Assembly (NCBI GenBank): GCA_019637295.1
Contig: JAHBVX010000009.1
Coordinates: 248,001 to 312,000 of the forward strand
Source of the DNA: Polyangiaceae bacterium
GTDB taxonomy: Bacteria; Myxococcota_A; Polyangia; Polyangiales; Polyangiaceae
Direction of reading: 5' to 3'
Length of the DNA: 64,000 nt
Below, one piece after another: positions 34,097 to 42,870 of this stretch (position 1 is the first letter of the stretch; every line of letters begins with the position of its first letter). The notes below the pieces were generated by a model. That model made no database searches and had not been told where the DNA came from. It saw only the letters and a program-made list of their open reading frames with translations. The position numbers and the translations under genes were made by a program.

Positions 34097-35338
34097 TCAG
34101 CGCGGAACCGGCTTGGTGACCGAGCCGCCCGTCGCTTCTTCCACGGAGAACTTGAAGTTGTCGATCAGCACCGTGGAGTCGAGCCAGTCGTCGCCCACGT
34201 CGTAGACGGTGAAGCGCAGCGTGACCTCGGAGCCTGGCTCCACCGGGGACTGGGTCTCGAGCCAACCCGTGGCGGCGCTGCCCTCGAAGCCCGTGCCCTG
34301 CAGCTGTCCGACGCCCAGTGGGCAGGCGAAGGTCTTGCCGCCGTGGTTGCCGGGGGTACACACCTCGAGCAAGCCGTTGTTCACGCTGACGGGGTTGTTC
34401 TGTGCGTCGAAGGAGATGTTGCCCTGTACCGCGTTGGTCGGCGCCGGATTCTGCAGCACCACGAAGAAGTCGTTCCACTGGGTGCAGATGTAGACCGGGT
34501 ACTCGGAGGTGTAGAAGTTGAAGTTGAAGGTGAAGCTCTTGGCGTTGGTGGGGACGCGGAGCTTCAACTCGAGCCCGGCGGGATCGTTGGCGGTCCCGCC
34601 CGTGACGACGCCCGGGCACGCGGGCGTGTCGATGGGGAAGCCCGGAGGCTGCTGGCTCACCGTGCCCATGCTGCCCTCGGAGGGAGACAGGTAGCCGACG
34701 TCACCCGGGCGCCGCGCCGCGCCGCTGGAGAGCGCGAGCAAGCGCACGCCCTCCTGCACCTGTACGTTGGGGCCGAAGTTCGGGAGCAAGCCGTGGGAGA
34801 GCGGGTTCATGCCCGCGCTGCCGTCGGCCTTGACGTACTTTGCTTCGAGCACGCCCCAGCCGGGCTGCCCCGGCGTGGCCACCTTGCACAGGCCGAGGGC
34901 CTGCGCGGCGCTCATGGGATCGGCGTAGCCGATGTCCGGGATCCCGGTGTCGCAGGTGGTGACCTCGTCGTCCACTTGGCCGTTGCAGTCCTCGTCCACG
35001 CTGTTGCCGGGCACGTCGAACGCGCCCGGGTTCGCGTTGGCGTCGCAGTCGTTGCAGTCCCCTTGGTTGGGCGTGAAGCCATCGCCGTCTTGATCGTCGT
35101 TGGGGCCGCTGTTGCAGTTCACGCCGCCGCCGTTGCCGCCGCCGCCCGCGTCGAACTGGATGCCTCCGCCCTGGTTGCCTGCGCCAGCGCCGCCGCCGAG
35201 CGCGCCGAACGCGCCCGTACCCGAGCCGCCGCTGCCGGGACCCAAGTCAGGACCGCCGGAGCTCGTGCTGGAGCACGCCCAGGAGCACCCGAGACCGACG
35301 ACCCCCGCCACCACGAGACCGAGACCTGTTCGCTTCAT
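34097..35338 (-). CDS. Lipoprotein with MopE-type metal-binding motif
   Basis: 413 residues from the ATG at 35338. Signal MKRTGLGLVVAGVVGLGC, with a second Cys soon after (SWAC) that could also serve as lipidation site. A Gly-rich linker precedes DDQDGDGFTPNQGDCNDCDANANPGAFDVPGNSVDEDCNGQVDDE, the putative metal-binding motif found in MopE-type proteins (calcium or copper binding in the family). The C-terminal 250 residues form a choice-of-anchor-like beta domain (FTFNFNFYTSEYPVYICTQWNDFFVVLQ, GWLETQSPVEPGSEVTLRFTVYDVGDDWLDSTVLIDNFKF). Probably surface-exposed. Such proteins are frequent in Polyangia; function unknown. Confidence 0.82.
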   Translation of the reverse strand: MKRTGLGLVVAGVVGLGCSWACSSTSSGGPDLGPGSGGSGTGAFGALGGGAGAGNQGGGIQFDAGGGGNGGGVNCNSGPNDDQDGDGFTPNQGDCNDCDANANPGAFDVPGNSVDEDCNGQVDDEVTTCDTGIPDIGYADPMSAAQALGLCKVATPGQPGWGVLEAKYVKADGSAGMNPLSHGLLPNFGPNVQVQEGVRLLALSSGAARRPGDVGYLSPSEGSMGTVSQQPPGFPIDTPACPGVVTGGTANDPAGLELKLRVPTNAKSFTFNFNFYTSEYPVYICTQWNDFFVVLQNPAPTNAVQGNISFDAQNNPVSVNNGLLEVCTPGNHGGKTFACPLGVGQLQGTGFEGSAATGWLETQSPVEPGSEVTLRFTVYDVGDDWLDSTVLIDNFKFSVEEATGGSVTKPVPR

Positions 35339-35481
35339 GACGATGGCTAGCCTGGCATGTGACGGTTCTGGGATCCACCTCGGTGGCCAGCCGCGGGCAC
35401 GATTGTGTCCGCAGTTGCCTTTGCAATCCGCCACCGCGGGAGGCACTCTGAGCTGCGCCTCGAGAGCGCTTGCGTGCCGTC

Positions 35482-36411
35482 ATGTCCCTGTCCCTGCAGC
35501 CCGGAGAGCACCTCGCAGACGGCGTGAGAAGAATTTTCCAGTCCGAGCTGGCTGCCGCCCTCGCGGAGCTGCAGCCGGAGGAGCGCAAGATCGACGCGCG
35601 CGTCCACTCCATGCGCAAGCGCATGAAGCGGCTGCGCGCGCTGCTCCGCATGGTGCGCGCGTCCATCGGGGAGCAGACCTACCGCAGCTGCAACGCGGCC
35701 TTTCGCGACGCGGCACGGCAGCTCGCCGGCGCTCGCGAGGCTGCGGTTCGGGTCAAGGGGCTCGCGGCGTTGTGCGATGACGGGCAGGTCGCGCTGCCTC
35801 CTGGCTTCGAGCAGGCGCTGCGCGAGCGCCTCTCGCACTCGCGTCGCTCGCAGGTCAGCGCAGCGCTCGCCGACCGGGTCGTGCTCGCGCACGCTTTGCT
35901 CGAGGCTGCGTCCGAGCGGGTGAGCTCGCTTCACCTCCCTCACCGCGGGTTTGGGCTCGTGCGCCGCGACTTCGAGCGCAGCTACGCGCGCGCGCGGCGA
36001 GGTCGCGCTCACTCCCTGCGCTCGCTCTCGACCGAGGCGTTCCACGAGTGGCGCAAGTGGGTGAAGTACCACCTGCACCAGGTGGAGCTCTTGGCTGTGA
36101 CCTGGACCGACGAGCTCGAGCTTCGGACCAGCGCGCTCAAGGAGCTGGCGGATCTCCTCGGCGACGAGCACGATTTGGCCGACCTGCGCGCAGCGCTCTT
36201 GAGCGAGCCCCTGGGCGAGCTGCCGCCGGGCCCCACAGCGGAGCTGCTCGGGCTACTCGATCGGCGCCGACAGACCCTGCGGGAGGAGGCGCTGCGCCTC
36301 GGCGCGCGGCTGTTCGCCGAGAAGCCCCGCGCTTTCAGCGGACGCGTCGAGCGCTACTACGACTCCTGGCGCGAGGAGCAGTCGGAACACCCGACGGGCG
36401 GCGACGAGTAG
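35482..36411 (+). CDS. CHAD domain protein
   Basis: 309 residues from the ATG at 35482 (a TTG 12 bp upstream is also possible). The conserved helical histidine domain is recognisable: HSMRKRMKRLRALLRMVR near residue 42-59, and FHEWRKWVKYHLHQVELLAVTW with its conserved basic and His residues, then LADLLGDEHDLADLRAAL. CHAD proteins bind inorganic polyphosphate and often associate with polyphosphate granules, sometimes with a CYTH domain, which is absent here. No phosphate gene is nearby. It converges on the lipoprotein gene ending at 36422 with a 10-bp gap. Confidence 0.92.
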   Translation: MSLSLQPGEHLADGVRRIFQSELAAALAELQPEERKIDARVHSMRKRMKRLRALLRMVRASIGEQTYRSCNAAFRDAARQLAGAREAAVRVKGLAALCDDGQVALPPGFEQALRERLSHSRRSQVSAALADRVVLAHALLEAASERVSSLHLPHRGFGLVRRDFERSYARARRGRAHSLRSLSTEAFHEWRKWVKYHLHQVELLAVTWTDELELRTSALKELADLLGDEHDLADLRAALLSEPLGELPPGPTAELLGLLDRRRQTLREEALRLGARLFAEKPRAFSGRVERYYDSWREEQSEHPTGGDE

Positions 36412-36421
36412 AGCTGGCTCA

Positions 36422-37231
36422 CTAGTAGGGGTTTGCTGCGCCGACCTCGTCGGACAGCACGCTGCCCTCCAAGCTGACGCTGCCGCTCCAGCCGTAAGCG
36501 GTCTCGGAAGCGTCCTTGTAGATGTGACCGTCGAGTATCAGCAGAGCGTCGACCAATCGGACGTTCTGAGGGAAGGGCGTGCCCGCGCGCCCGTCGCCGC
36601 GCAGCCGGGTGTCCCACAGGGTGTTTCCCGCGGGGTCCAGCCGTACCAGGCGCGCCACGGATCCGCGAGCCGGGTGCACGTACGACAAGATGTAGATGAT
36701 GTAGCCGCCGGCGACCTCCACCGCGCTGGCGCCCTCGAAGTCGAGGAAGCCGCTGCGTCGATAGCTGCGATCCCACTGCTTGGCGCCGGTAGCGTCGAGC
36801 TTGGCGACCACCGGTTGAGACACGCCGACTCGGTAGGGGCCCGGCGGCCTGCGCGTGCCTACCACGAGGAAACCGCCGTCACTCGTGTGCAGGATGGGCG
36901 CCAAATACCCTTCCACGTTGCCGATCCGCTTCGTGTGGTATGAGTAGAGCGACAGGTTCGTGGTCTTGATGTAGAGCCGCGCAGGCTCGAACACGTGCTC
37001 GGGCGTCGGCTGCACTGCGACGGCGGAAGGCGCTGGCGGCGGGTTCGACTCGGCGTTCGACGCAGCCCGGGCCGCCGGGTCGGGCGTCGGCGTCTGCAGC
37101 ACGGGCTGGGAGGGCGGATAGCGGATAGGGCGCTGCGCGCAGGCGCCGACCACCCCCAGGGCGACGCCCCAGACCGCCCAGGCTGGCGCTCTCGTCCTGG
37201 CCCCTCCTGGCGCTGCGCCTCGTCGCCTCAT
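36422..37231 (-). CDS. Lipoprotein with WD/PQQ-like repeats
   Basis: 269 residues from an ATG at 37231. Signal APAWAVWGVALGVVGAC with lipobox VGAC and a Pro/Ala/Ser-rich linker to about residue 75. The rest looks like a short beta-propeller or related repeat domain: PILHTSDGGFLVVGTRRPPG, PVVAKLDATGAKQWDRSYRR, RLVRLDPAGNTLWDTRLRGDG. The repeated KLDATG/RLDPAGN-W pattern resembles PQQ-like or 'delta-60' repeats. Its ATG overlaps the stop of the CPXCG gene upstream (ATGA), so translation is coupled. Function unknown. Confidence 0.75.
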   Translation of the reverse strand: MRRRGAAPGGARTRAPAWAVWGVALGVVGACAQRPIRYPPSQPVLQTPTPDPAARAASNAESNPPPAPSAVAVQPTPEHVFEPARLYIKTTNLSLYSYHTKRIGNVEGYLAPILHTSDGGFLVVGTRRPPGPYRVGVSQPVVAKLDATGAKQWDRSYRRSGFLDFEGASAVEVAGGYIIYILSYVHPARGSVARLVRLDPAGNTLWDTRLRGDGRAGTPFPQNVRLVDALLILDGHIYKDASETAYGWSGSVSLEGSVLSDEVGAANPY

Positions 37232-37404
37232 TCGTCTCGCTCCGCGTCGATCAGAAACTCCACCGGATCGTCCGGATCCCGTCGTGCGTGCAAGCGGATG
37301 GGCCGGCAGCACACGCTGCAGTCCTCCACGAAGCTCTGAGCCTCTCCGCCGCCCGGATCCACGAAGATGCTCACGGGCTCACCGCACCACGGGCAGGCGG
37401 TCAC
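37228..37404 (-). CDS. CPXCG-motif small Cys-rich protein
   Basis: 58 residues from a GTG at 37404. It reads VTACPWCGEPVSIFVDPGGGEAQSF... with CPWCG near the start and CSVCCRPI about 25 residues later, giving a two-knuckle zinc ribbon, then an acidic tail. This is the widespread CPXCG/Cys_rich_CPXG mini-protein family of unknown function. Its GTG overlaps the isocitrate dehydrogenase stop (GTGA) and its own TGA overlaps the next ATG, so three genes are translated in a coupled chain. It is too short for many automatic ORF cut-offs. Confidence 0.85.
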   Translation of the reverse strand: MTACPWCGEPVSIFVDPGGGEAQSFVEDCSVCCRPIRLHARRDPDDPVEFLIDAERDE

Positions 37405-38432
37405 GGAGAGAGCCGCTCGATCACCGCGTCGGCGAAGGCGGTGGTGCTGAGCTGACCGCCGAGATCACGCGTCTTCTGGCCGTCGTTCAAGGCCCGGTCG
37501 TAGGCGGCCTTGATCCGTGCCGCGGCGGTGGAAGCGCGGGGATCGTGGCGGGTCTCGGCCAGGTGGTTGAGCATCATGGTCGCGCTCATGAGCAGCGCCA
37601 AGGGGTTGGCCACGCCCTGGCCGGCGATGTCCGGCGCGGAGCCGTGCACGGCCTCGAACACCGCGTCCTGGTCGCCGATGTTGGCGCCCGGCGAGACCCC
37701 GAGGCCGCCCACCAGGCCGGCGCACAGGTCCGAGACCAAGTCCCCGTACAGGTTCTCGCACAGGATGATGTCGAACTGCGTCGGGTCTTGCACCAGGCGC
37801 ATGTGCCCCGCGTCCACGATCACCTCGCCGTAGGCGATGTTCGGGTAGTCCACCTCGTGCACCTGCCGCGCTTCGTCCAGCAACATGCCGTCGCTCAGTT
37901 TCATGATGTTGGCCTTGTGGAAGACCGAGATCTTCTCGCGCTTCTTGTGGGTCGCGTAGCGGAATGCCCAGTGGGCGATGCGCCGGCAGGCCGCGCGGGT
38001 GGCCACCTTCATGCTGACGACCACGCCGTCGGTGATCAGGTTCTCGATGCCGCTGTACAGGCCCTCGGTGTTCTCTCGCACCACGATCAGATCCACGTTC
38101 TCGTAGCGCGTGGGCACGCCGGCCAGCGAGCGAAAGGGACGAACGGCGGCGTACAGGTTCAGCTTGCGCCGCAGCGCGACATTCACCGACGAGAAGCCGC
38201 GACCCACCGGCGTGCTGCACGGCCCCTTGAGGGCGACGTGGTGCTCCCGGATCGCGTCTACCGTCTCTTGAGGGAGTACGTCTTCGCTACCGCGCTCGAG
38301 CGCCGCCTCGCCCGCGTAGCGCAGCACGAAGCTCACGGGCGCGTCGGCGGCGGTGAGCACCTTGCGAACGGCCTCGGCGACCTCGGGTCCGATGCCGTCA
38401 CCTGGGATGAGAACGACGGAGTGAACGCTCAT
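37401..38432 (-). CDS. NAD-dependent isocitrate dehydrogenase family
   Basis: 343 residues from the ATG at 38432. Beta-decarboxylating dehydrogenase signs: VVLIPGDGIGPEVAEAVRKVL, KGPCSTPVGRGFSSVNVALRRKLNLYAAVRP, VRENTEGLYSGIEN, KANIMKLSDGMLLD and the metal site LYGDLVSDLCAGLVGGLGVSPGANIGD. The ENTEGLYSG loop favours isocitrate or homoisocitrate over isopropylmalate (which has E-L-T-G-G). The nucleotide-binding part ends with EAVHGSAPDIAGQGVANPLALL. It probably makes 2-oxoglutarate with NAD+. It heads the overlapping trio with the CPXCG protein and lipoprotein. Confidence 0.88.
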   Translation of the reverse strand: MSVHSVVLIPGDGIGPEVAEAVRKVLTAADAPVSFVLRYAGEAALERGSEDVLPQETVDAIREHHVALKGPCSTPVGRGFSSVNVALRRKLNLYAAVRPFRSLAGVPTRYENVDLIVVRENTEGLYSGIENLITDGVVVSMKVATRAACRRIAHWAFRYATHKKREKISVFHKANIMKLSDGMLLDEARQVHEVDYPNIAYGEVIVDAGHMRLVQDPTQFDIILCENLYGDLVSDLCAGLVGGLGVSPGANIGDQDAVFEAVHGSAPDIAGQGVANPLALLMSATMMLNHLAETRHDPRASTAAARIKAAYDRALNDGQKTRDLGGQLSTTAFADAVIERLSP

Positions 38433-38487
38433 GGTCGCCTCATACCGCGACCTGCCAGCGAGCACCACGGCGTCGCGCCAGCGGAGG

Positions 38488-39495
38488 TCAGCGGGCGACG
38501 CAGCGGCTCGCTTCGCACGCGGCGCGGCTGGGCCACTTCGCGCGCTCTTCTTCCGGAGGCGACGGCGGACAGGGCGCGCAGTTCGGCGGTACGGCGTTCG
38601 GCGGCGGGGGGCGGCACGCCCCGTACGCCGCGCTCAGCCAGGCCTGGCTCACCGCCCAGCGGGGAACGTCGCAGCTGCCGCACGGCGAGCAGGACCACAG
38701 CGTGAGGATGCAGTCACTGTCTTGCCCGCAGTGATAGGGATCGCTGGGTACCGTCGAGAGCGGCGGCTGCTCGACGGGCGGCGCAGTGGGGGTGCCCACC
38801 GGCGTGGCCGGCGACAGCGCCGCCCACAGGGTGCGCGCACCCGGTGAGGCGAAGCGCCGCTCGAGCAGGATGGCGGCCGCAGACGCTCCCGGGCCGTAGT
38901 AGGCCTCGTTCATCGAGCTGCGCGCGCCTACGACCGTCCCGTTCAGCGACGCGCCGGCGAATAGCCCGCCCACCTCCACGAACTGATAGATGTCGCTCGC
39001 CGCTCGGGTCGCGACGGCCTCGCCGCTGTCCCCCACGGAGCCAGCGGCGATGCTCGCGTCAGCGCCGAGCGTCAGCCCGCGGCTGATGGCGCTGCGCAGC
39101 GCCGCCTCGTTCATGAAGAACAAGACGATCGTCGCCTCCTGATAGCCGATCTGAAAACCCGCGCTGCCGGCGCCCATCGAGTAGAAGGCGGGCGCGCTCC
39201 AGCCGGTGGGATCCCGCGCGAGCAGCACACCCGTGCCGCCCTCACCGCCGAAGATCAGGCTGGCCTTGAACACTCGGGGGAAGATCATCACGCCCACCGC
39301 GTGTTCCAGGTAGTAGTCCAGCGCGCCCGCGCGCATCGCGCGCATGCTCAGCAGGGCGTCCGCCGCGCGATCGATGAGCTGCTGCTCGCGACCCTCGGCC
39401 GCGCTGCCCTGCGCGCGGTCTCGATAGCACGCGCTGGGCGTCAGCGAGGCGAGCGAGAGGAGCAGCAGCAAGGCGACCGAGCGCAGGCGCATCAT
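38488..39495 (-). CDS. SYLF/Ysc84-domain lipoprotein
   Basis: 335 residues from the ATG at 39495. Signal MRLRSVALLLLLSLASLTPSAC with lipobox PSAC. Residues about 45-210 match the SYLF (DUF500/Ysc84) lipid-binding domain: AVGVMIFPRVFKASLIFGGEGGTGVLLARD, GAGSAGFQIGYQEATIVLFFMNEAAL, LGADASIAAGSVG, DIYQFVEVGGLFAGASLNGTVVGARSSMNEAYYG. The C-terminal 90 residues have a Cys-rich tail (HCGQDSDCILTLWSCSPCGSCDVP, CRPPPPNAVPPNCAPCPPSP) that looks like the small serine-protease-inhibitor-like modules of the genus. SYLF domains bind phosphoinositides or membranes in eukaryotes; the bacterial role is unknown. Located in the periplasm or outer membrane. Confidence 0.85.
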   Translation of the reverse strand: MMRLRSVALLLLLSLASLTPSACYRDRAQGSAAEGREQQLIDRAADALLSMRAMRAGALDYYLEHAVGVMIFPRVFKASLIFGGEGGTGVLLARDPTGWSAPAFYSMGAGSAGFQIGYQEATIVLFFMNEAALRSAISRGLTLGADASIAAGSVGDSGEAVATRAASDIYQFVEVGGLFAGASLNGTVVGARSSMNEAYYGPGASAAAILLERRFASPGARTLWAALSPATPVGTPTAPPVEQPPLSTVPSDPYHCGQDSDCILTLWSCSPCGSCDVPRWAVSQAWLSAAYGACRPPPPNAVPPNCAPCPPSPPEEERAKWPSRAACEASRCVAR

Positions 39496-39560
39496 GGCGC
39501 AGACCATAGCGCGCAAAGCGGGCTTGGACACCCGCAGCCGGGCTGCTATAAGTTGGTGTC

Positions 39561-40391
39561 ATGCCGGCGAAATCGGGCTCGCGCGTCCAGGGTCCAGCGT
39601 TGGTGATGCTGGCAGCTGCGTGCGCAGCGGCCTGCGCGAGCGACGACGGAGTGCTCTTCGGCAGCGGGGGCAGCGGCGCCGGCGCGTTCGCGGGCCTCGA
39701 CGCGGGAGCCGACGGCAGCCCGTCGGGCGGCTGGGGTGGCTTCGGCGCCGTCGGCACTGGCGCGGGGGCTGGAGCAGGCGGTAGCGCCGCCGCTGGCGTC
39801 GGCGCGACGGGCGGCGTCGGCGCGACGGGCGGCGTCGGCGCCAGCGGTGGGACCGGGGGCGCCGCGGCGTCCGGCGGCACCTCGAGCGGTGGAGCCGGGG
39901 GCGTTTCCTGCCAGGGCTACTGCGGCAGCGGCAGCGCCGTGCCCGGCAGCAACCCAGAGTGCTTCTGCGACAACGCTTGCACGGGCTACGGCGACTGCTG
40001 CGCAGACTACGGCGCCTTGTGTGGGGGAGGCGGGACCGGCGGGGGAGGCGGTGGTCCGAGCGCTGGTTCGTGTCAGGGCAACTGCGGCAGCTCCTCGCCC
40101 GCACCGGGCAGCAACCCCGCGTGCTACTGCGACAGCCAGTGCACGGGCTACGGCGACTGCTGTACCGACCACAGCGTGCTCTGCGGCGGCAGCGGCGGCT
40201 CGGGAGCGGGCGGCAGCGGCGGTGGCGGCGGGACGAGCCCGGGAACATGCCAGGGCAACTGCGGCAGCTCCTCGCCCGCACCGGGCAGCAACCCCGCGTG
40301 CTACTGCGACACCGAGTGCACGGGCTACGGCGACTGCTGCGCGGACTTCGCTGCTCACTGCGGTGGCAGCGGCGGCGGCGGCGGTAGCTGA
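39561..40391 (+). CDS. Lipoprotein with three somatomedin-B-like domains
   Basis: 276 residues. Signal up to the lipobox-like ACAAAC, then a Gly/Ala/Ser linker of about 90 residues. Three Cys-rich repeats of about 38 residues follow, each C-x3-C-G...C-x-C-D-x2-C-x2-Y-G-D-C-C-x-D-x4-C: CQGYCGSGSAVPGSNPECFCDNACTGYGDCC, CQGNCGSSSPAPGSNPACYCDSQCTGYGDCC and CQGNCGSSSPAPGSNPACYCDTECTGYGDCC, separated by Gly-rich spacers. The second and third are near-identical at DNA level. Eight cysteines per repeat match the somatomedin-B spacing. No other domain is present, so binding or adhesion at the cell surface is likely. It is divergent from the SYLF gene. Confidence 0.85.
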   Translation: MPAKSGSRVQGPALVMLAAACAAACASDDGVLFGSGGSGAGAFAGLDAGADGSPSGGWGGFGAVGTGAGAGAGGSAAAGVGATGGVGATGGVGASGGTGGAAASGGTSSGGAGGVSCQGYCGSGSAVPGSNPECFCDNACTGYGDCCADYGALCGGGGTGGGGGGPSAGSCQGNCGSSSPAPGSNPACYCDSQCTGYGDCCTDHSVLCGGSGGSGAGGSGGGGGTSPGTCQGNCGSSSPAPGSNPACYCDTECTGYGDCCADFAAHCGGSGGGGGS

Positions 40392-40414
40392 GGGGCGCCG
40401 CCGTTTCGCGTGAG

Positions 40415-41380
40415 TCAGCGCGCCGAGCGCCGGCGGAGCACGAGCCAGAGCGCGACCGCGAGCAGCAGGGAGCCTCCAGCCGCCGCCGTCGCCAGCGTGG
40501 GCACCCCGAGCTTCATGGGGAAGGTCTCGCTGACCCACCAGCGGCGGGTCGTCCCGAGCGAGACGAAGTTGTACAGCACGTGCAGCAGGATCGGCGCGGC
40601 CAGGCCTCCGGTGGCGTGGCGCGCGACGCCGGTCGCCAGCCCCAGCCCGAAGGCCGCGACGACTCGCACGATGCCGAGTCCGCCGGGCATCCCCGCGTGC
40701 ATCGCCGCGAAGACGAGCGCGCTCGCCAGGGTGGCCAGCCCGCCCTCGGCGAACCACCGTCGGGCCGAAGCTGCCACCTTCAAGACGAGGCTCGGCTCGA
40801 GCACCCCGCTCGGTAGCGCCTCGGACGACGGCGCGGCGTCGCGACGCGCGAGCGCGCGACCCGCCCGTGCGAACAGGGACCACCACGCGCCGCGAAACAG
40901 CAGCTCTTCGGCGACGGGCGTGACCACCACGGCCCACAGCAGCAGCGTGGGAAGCGGCGCCTGCACCAGGGTTCGACCGAACTCCCCCGTCTGCTGCTGC
41001 ACCACTTGTCGGCCTGAGCGCGTGAGCTCCTCGAGCAACGTCGGCAGCGCGACGTAGATCGCGAGGTAGCTCGCGGCCACGTACGCCGGCAGGGCCAAGA
41101 GCGCCGTCCAGGCGAGCGCGCCGGGGCGCGGCCGGCGCAGACCGAGCTCGGCGGGCGGATCGCGCAGCAAGAGCCAGCTCGCGCCGAGGCCGACGGCGGT
41201 CGTGACCAACATCACGAGCGTCAGGTACGCCTGCATGCTCAGCTTGCCCGCGAGCGAGAGCGGGATCAGCCGCCAGCCGTGGTCCGCCAGCAGCTTGAAC
41301 GTGGCGAGCCACAGCGCTGCGCTCACGGCGTGCCGCAGGCCCGCGGCCAGCCCGCCGTTCCCCGCGGGCGCTCCCGTCAC
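40415..41380 (-). CDS. CPBP family intramembrane protease
   Basis: 321 residues from a GTG at 41380 overlapping the malQ stop (GTGA). About eight membrane helices are visible. The CAAX/Abi motifs are present: VVTPVAEELLFRGAWWSLF (EExxxR, motif 1), LASALVFAAMHAG (motif 2, FxxxH) and GGLAAPILLHVLYNF (motif 3, HxxxN). These build a glutamate/histidine site for intramembrane proteolysis or an immunity role. The substrate is unknown. It is the last gene of the leftward pilT-kinase-terC-malQ run. Confidence 0.9.
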   Translation of the reverse strand: MTGAPAGNGGLAAGLRHAVSAALWLATFKLLADHGWRLIPLSLAGKLSMQAYLTLVMLVTTAVGLGASWLLLRDPPAELGLRRPRPGALAWTALLALPAYVAASYLAIYVALPTLLEELTRSGRQVVQQQTGEFGRTLVQAPLPTLLLWAVVVTPVAEELLFRGAWWSLFARAGRALARRDAAPSSEALPSGVLEPSLVLKVAASARRWFAEGGLATLASALVFAAMHAGMPGGLGIVRVVAAFGLGLATGVARHATGGLAAPILLHVLYNFVSLGTTRRWWVSETFPMKLGVPTLATAAAGGSLLLAVALWLVLRRRSAR

Positions 41381-42867
41381 GGAGTCCGCTCGTAGGTGCG
41401 GGCCAGCTGCTGCAGCTCGGCCGCGAGGGGCGGGGTGAGCTGGCCGGGTTTGGCGCGCCAGCTCCAGTTGCCCTGGCTCGTGCCGGGGGTGTTCATGCGC
41501 GCGCGGCTGTCGAGACCGAGCACGTCCTGCAGCGGGATGATCGCCAGCTTCGCCACCGAGGCGTAGGCCAGCCGGATCAGATCGAAGTGAATGGTCTTGG
41601 GGCTGCCCGCCGTGTACCGAAGCACCCGCGCGCGCTCGCCGTCGCGGCCGCCCGGCAGGCCGCGAAACCACCCCACGGTCGTGTCGTTGTCGTGGGTGCC
41701 GGTGTACACCACGGCGTGCTCGTCGTAGCGGTGGGGCAGGTAGTCGCTTCCGTTCGGATCCGAGAACGCGAAGTGCAGCACCTTCATCCCGGGCAGGCCG
41801 AAGGAGCGCCGCAGCGCCACCACGTCGTCGGTGACCACGCCCAGATCTTCGGCCAGGAACGGCAGCCCCCCGAAGCGCGCGCGCGTCGCCTCGAGCAGCT
41901 CCCGACCGGGCACCAGGACGAAGCGCCCGTGCATGGCGGTCTTGGCGTCCGCCGGGACCTCCCAGTAGCGATGAAAGCCGATGAAGTGATCGAGTCGCAC
42001 GGCATCGAACAGCTCGAGTGAGCGCGCCAGACGCGCGAGCCACCAGCCAAACCCATTCTGCTTCATCTTCTCCCAGCGAAACAGCGGGTTGCCCCAGAGC
42101 TGGCCCGTCTCGCTGAAGTCGTCCGGCGGAACACCCGCGACCACCGAAGGCCGCCCGTCCTTGCGCAGGAAGAACTGCTCGGGGTTGGCCCAGGCGTCCA
42201 CGCCGTCGTGCGCGACGAACATGGGCATGTCCCCCAGCAGTCGAACCCCAGCGGCGTGGGCGTGCGCGCGCAGCGCCGACCATTGCCGCTGGAAGAAGAA
42301 CTGCACCATCGCGTGCTCGTCGATCTCGCGCGTGAGCTCGCGGCTCGCGCGCTCGAGCGCAGGCGCTCGGCGGCGGGCGATGGGCTCGTCCCAGTCGACC
42401 CAGCTCAGGCCGCCGTGCGCTCGCTTGAGGGCGGCATACAGGCAGTAGTCTCGAAGCCAGCTGGCTTGTTCGGCGCGGAACCGCTCGAGCTCGCGGGTCA
42501 AGTGCGGCGCGTGGCCTGCCCGCAAGCGCTCGCAGGCCAGCGCGAGTCGCGTCTGTCGCAACTCGATGCCCGCCCTCTGCCGGCCGGACAGCGGGGGCAC
42601 CAGCTCGGACCGTCGCAGCAGGCCGTCGCTGCGCAAGAGCTCCAAGCTGACCAGCGCCGGGCTGCCGGCGAAGGTCGAGGGGCTACCGTAGGGTGAGCCG
42701 CCATAGCCCGGCGGCACCACCGGGAGCATCTGCCACCACGTCTGCCCAGCGCGCTTCAGCCAGTCCACGAACTTCAGCGCTGGCGGGCCGAGATCGCCGT
42801 GGTCGACCGGGCCCGGGAGCGACGTGAGGTGGGCGAGCACCCCGGCGCGGCGCGCCTCGTGCAGCAT
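41377..42867 (-). CDS. malQ: 4-alpha-glucanotransferase
   Basis: 496 residues. GH77 motifs: HLTSLPGPVDHGDLGPPALKFVDWLKRAGQTWWQMLPVVPPGYGGSPYGSPSTFAGSPALV, LLGDMPMFVAHDGVDAWANPEQF, FDAVRLDHFIGFHRYWEVPA with the catalytic nucleophile Asp in RLDHF, the acid/base Glu in LPFLAEDLGVV and the transition-state Asp in TGTHDNDTTVGWF. It transfers maltooligosaccharide chains in glycogen and maltodextrin metabolism in the cytoplasm. It is 3 bp after terC and overlaps the CPBP gene. No glycogen genes are adjacent. Confidence 0.95.
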   Translation of the reverse strand: MLHEARRAGVLAHLTSLPGPVDHGDLGPPALKFVDWLKRAGQTWWQMLPVVPPGYGGSPYGSPSTFAGSPALVSLELLRSDGLLRRSELVPPLSGRQRAGIELRQTRLALACERLRAGHAPHLTRELERFRAEQASWLRDYCLYAALKRAHGGLSWVDWDEPIARRRAPALERASRELTREIDEHAMVQFFFQRQWSALRAHAHAAGVRLLGDMPMFVAHDGVDAWANPEQFFLRKDGRPSVVAGVPPDDFSETGQLWGNPLFRWEKMKQNGFGWWLARLARSLELFDAVRLDHFIGFHRYWEVPADAKTAMHGRFVLVPGRELLEATRARFGGLPFLAEDLGVVTDDVVALRRSFGLPGMKVLHFAFSDPNGSDYLPHRYDEHAVVYTGTHDNDTTVGWFRGLPGGRDGERARVLRYTAGSPKTIHFDLIRLAYASVAKLAIIPLQDVLGLDSRARMNTPGTSQGNWSWRAKPGQLTPPLAAELQQLARTYERTP

Positions 42868-42870
42868 GGG

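Noticed and set aside
39561-40391. Animal DNA contamination as source of somatomedin-B-like domains
   Set aside because: The genes have bacterial lipoprotein signals, local GC content and codon use, and sit among ordinary chromosomal genes.
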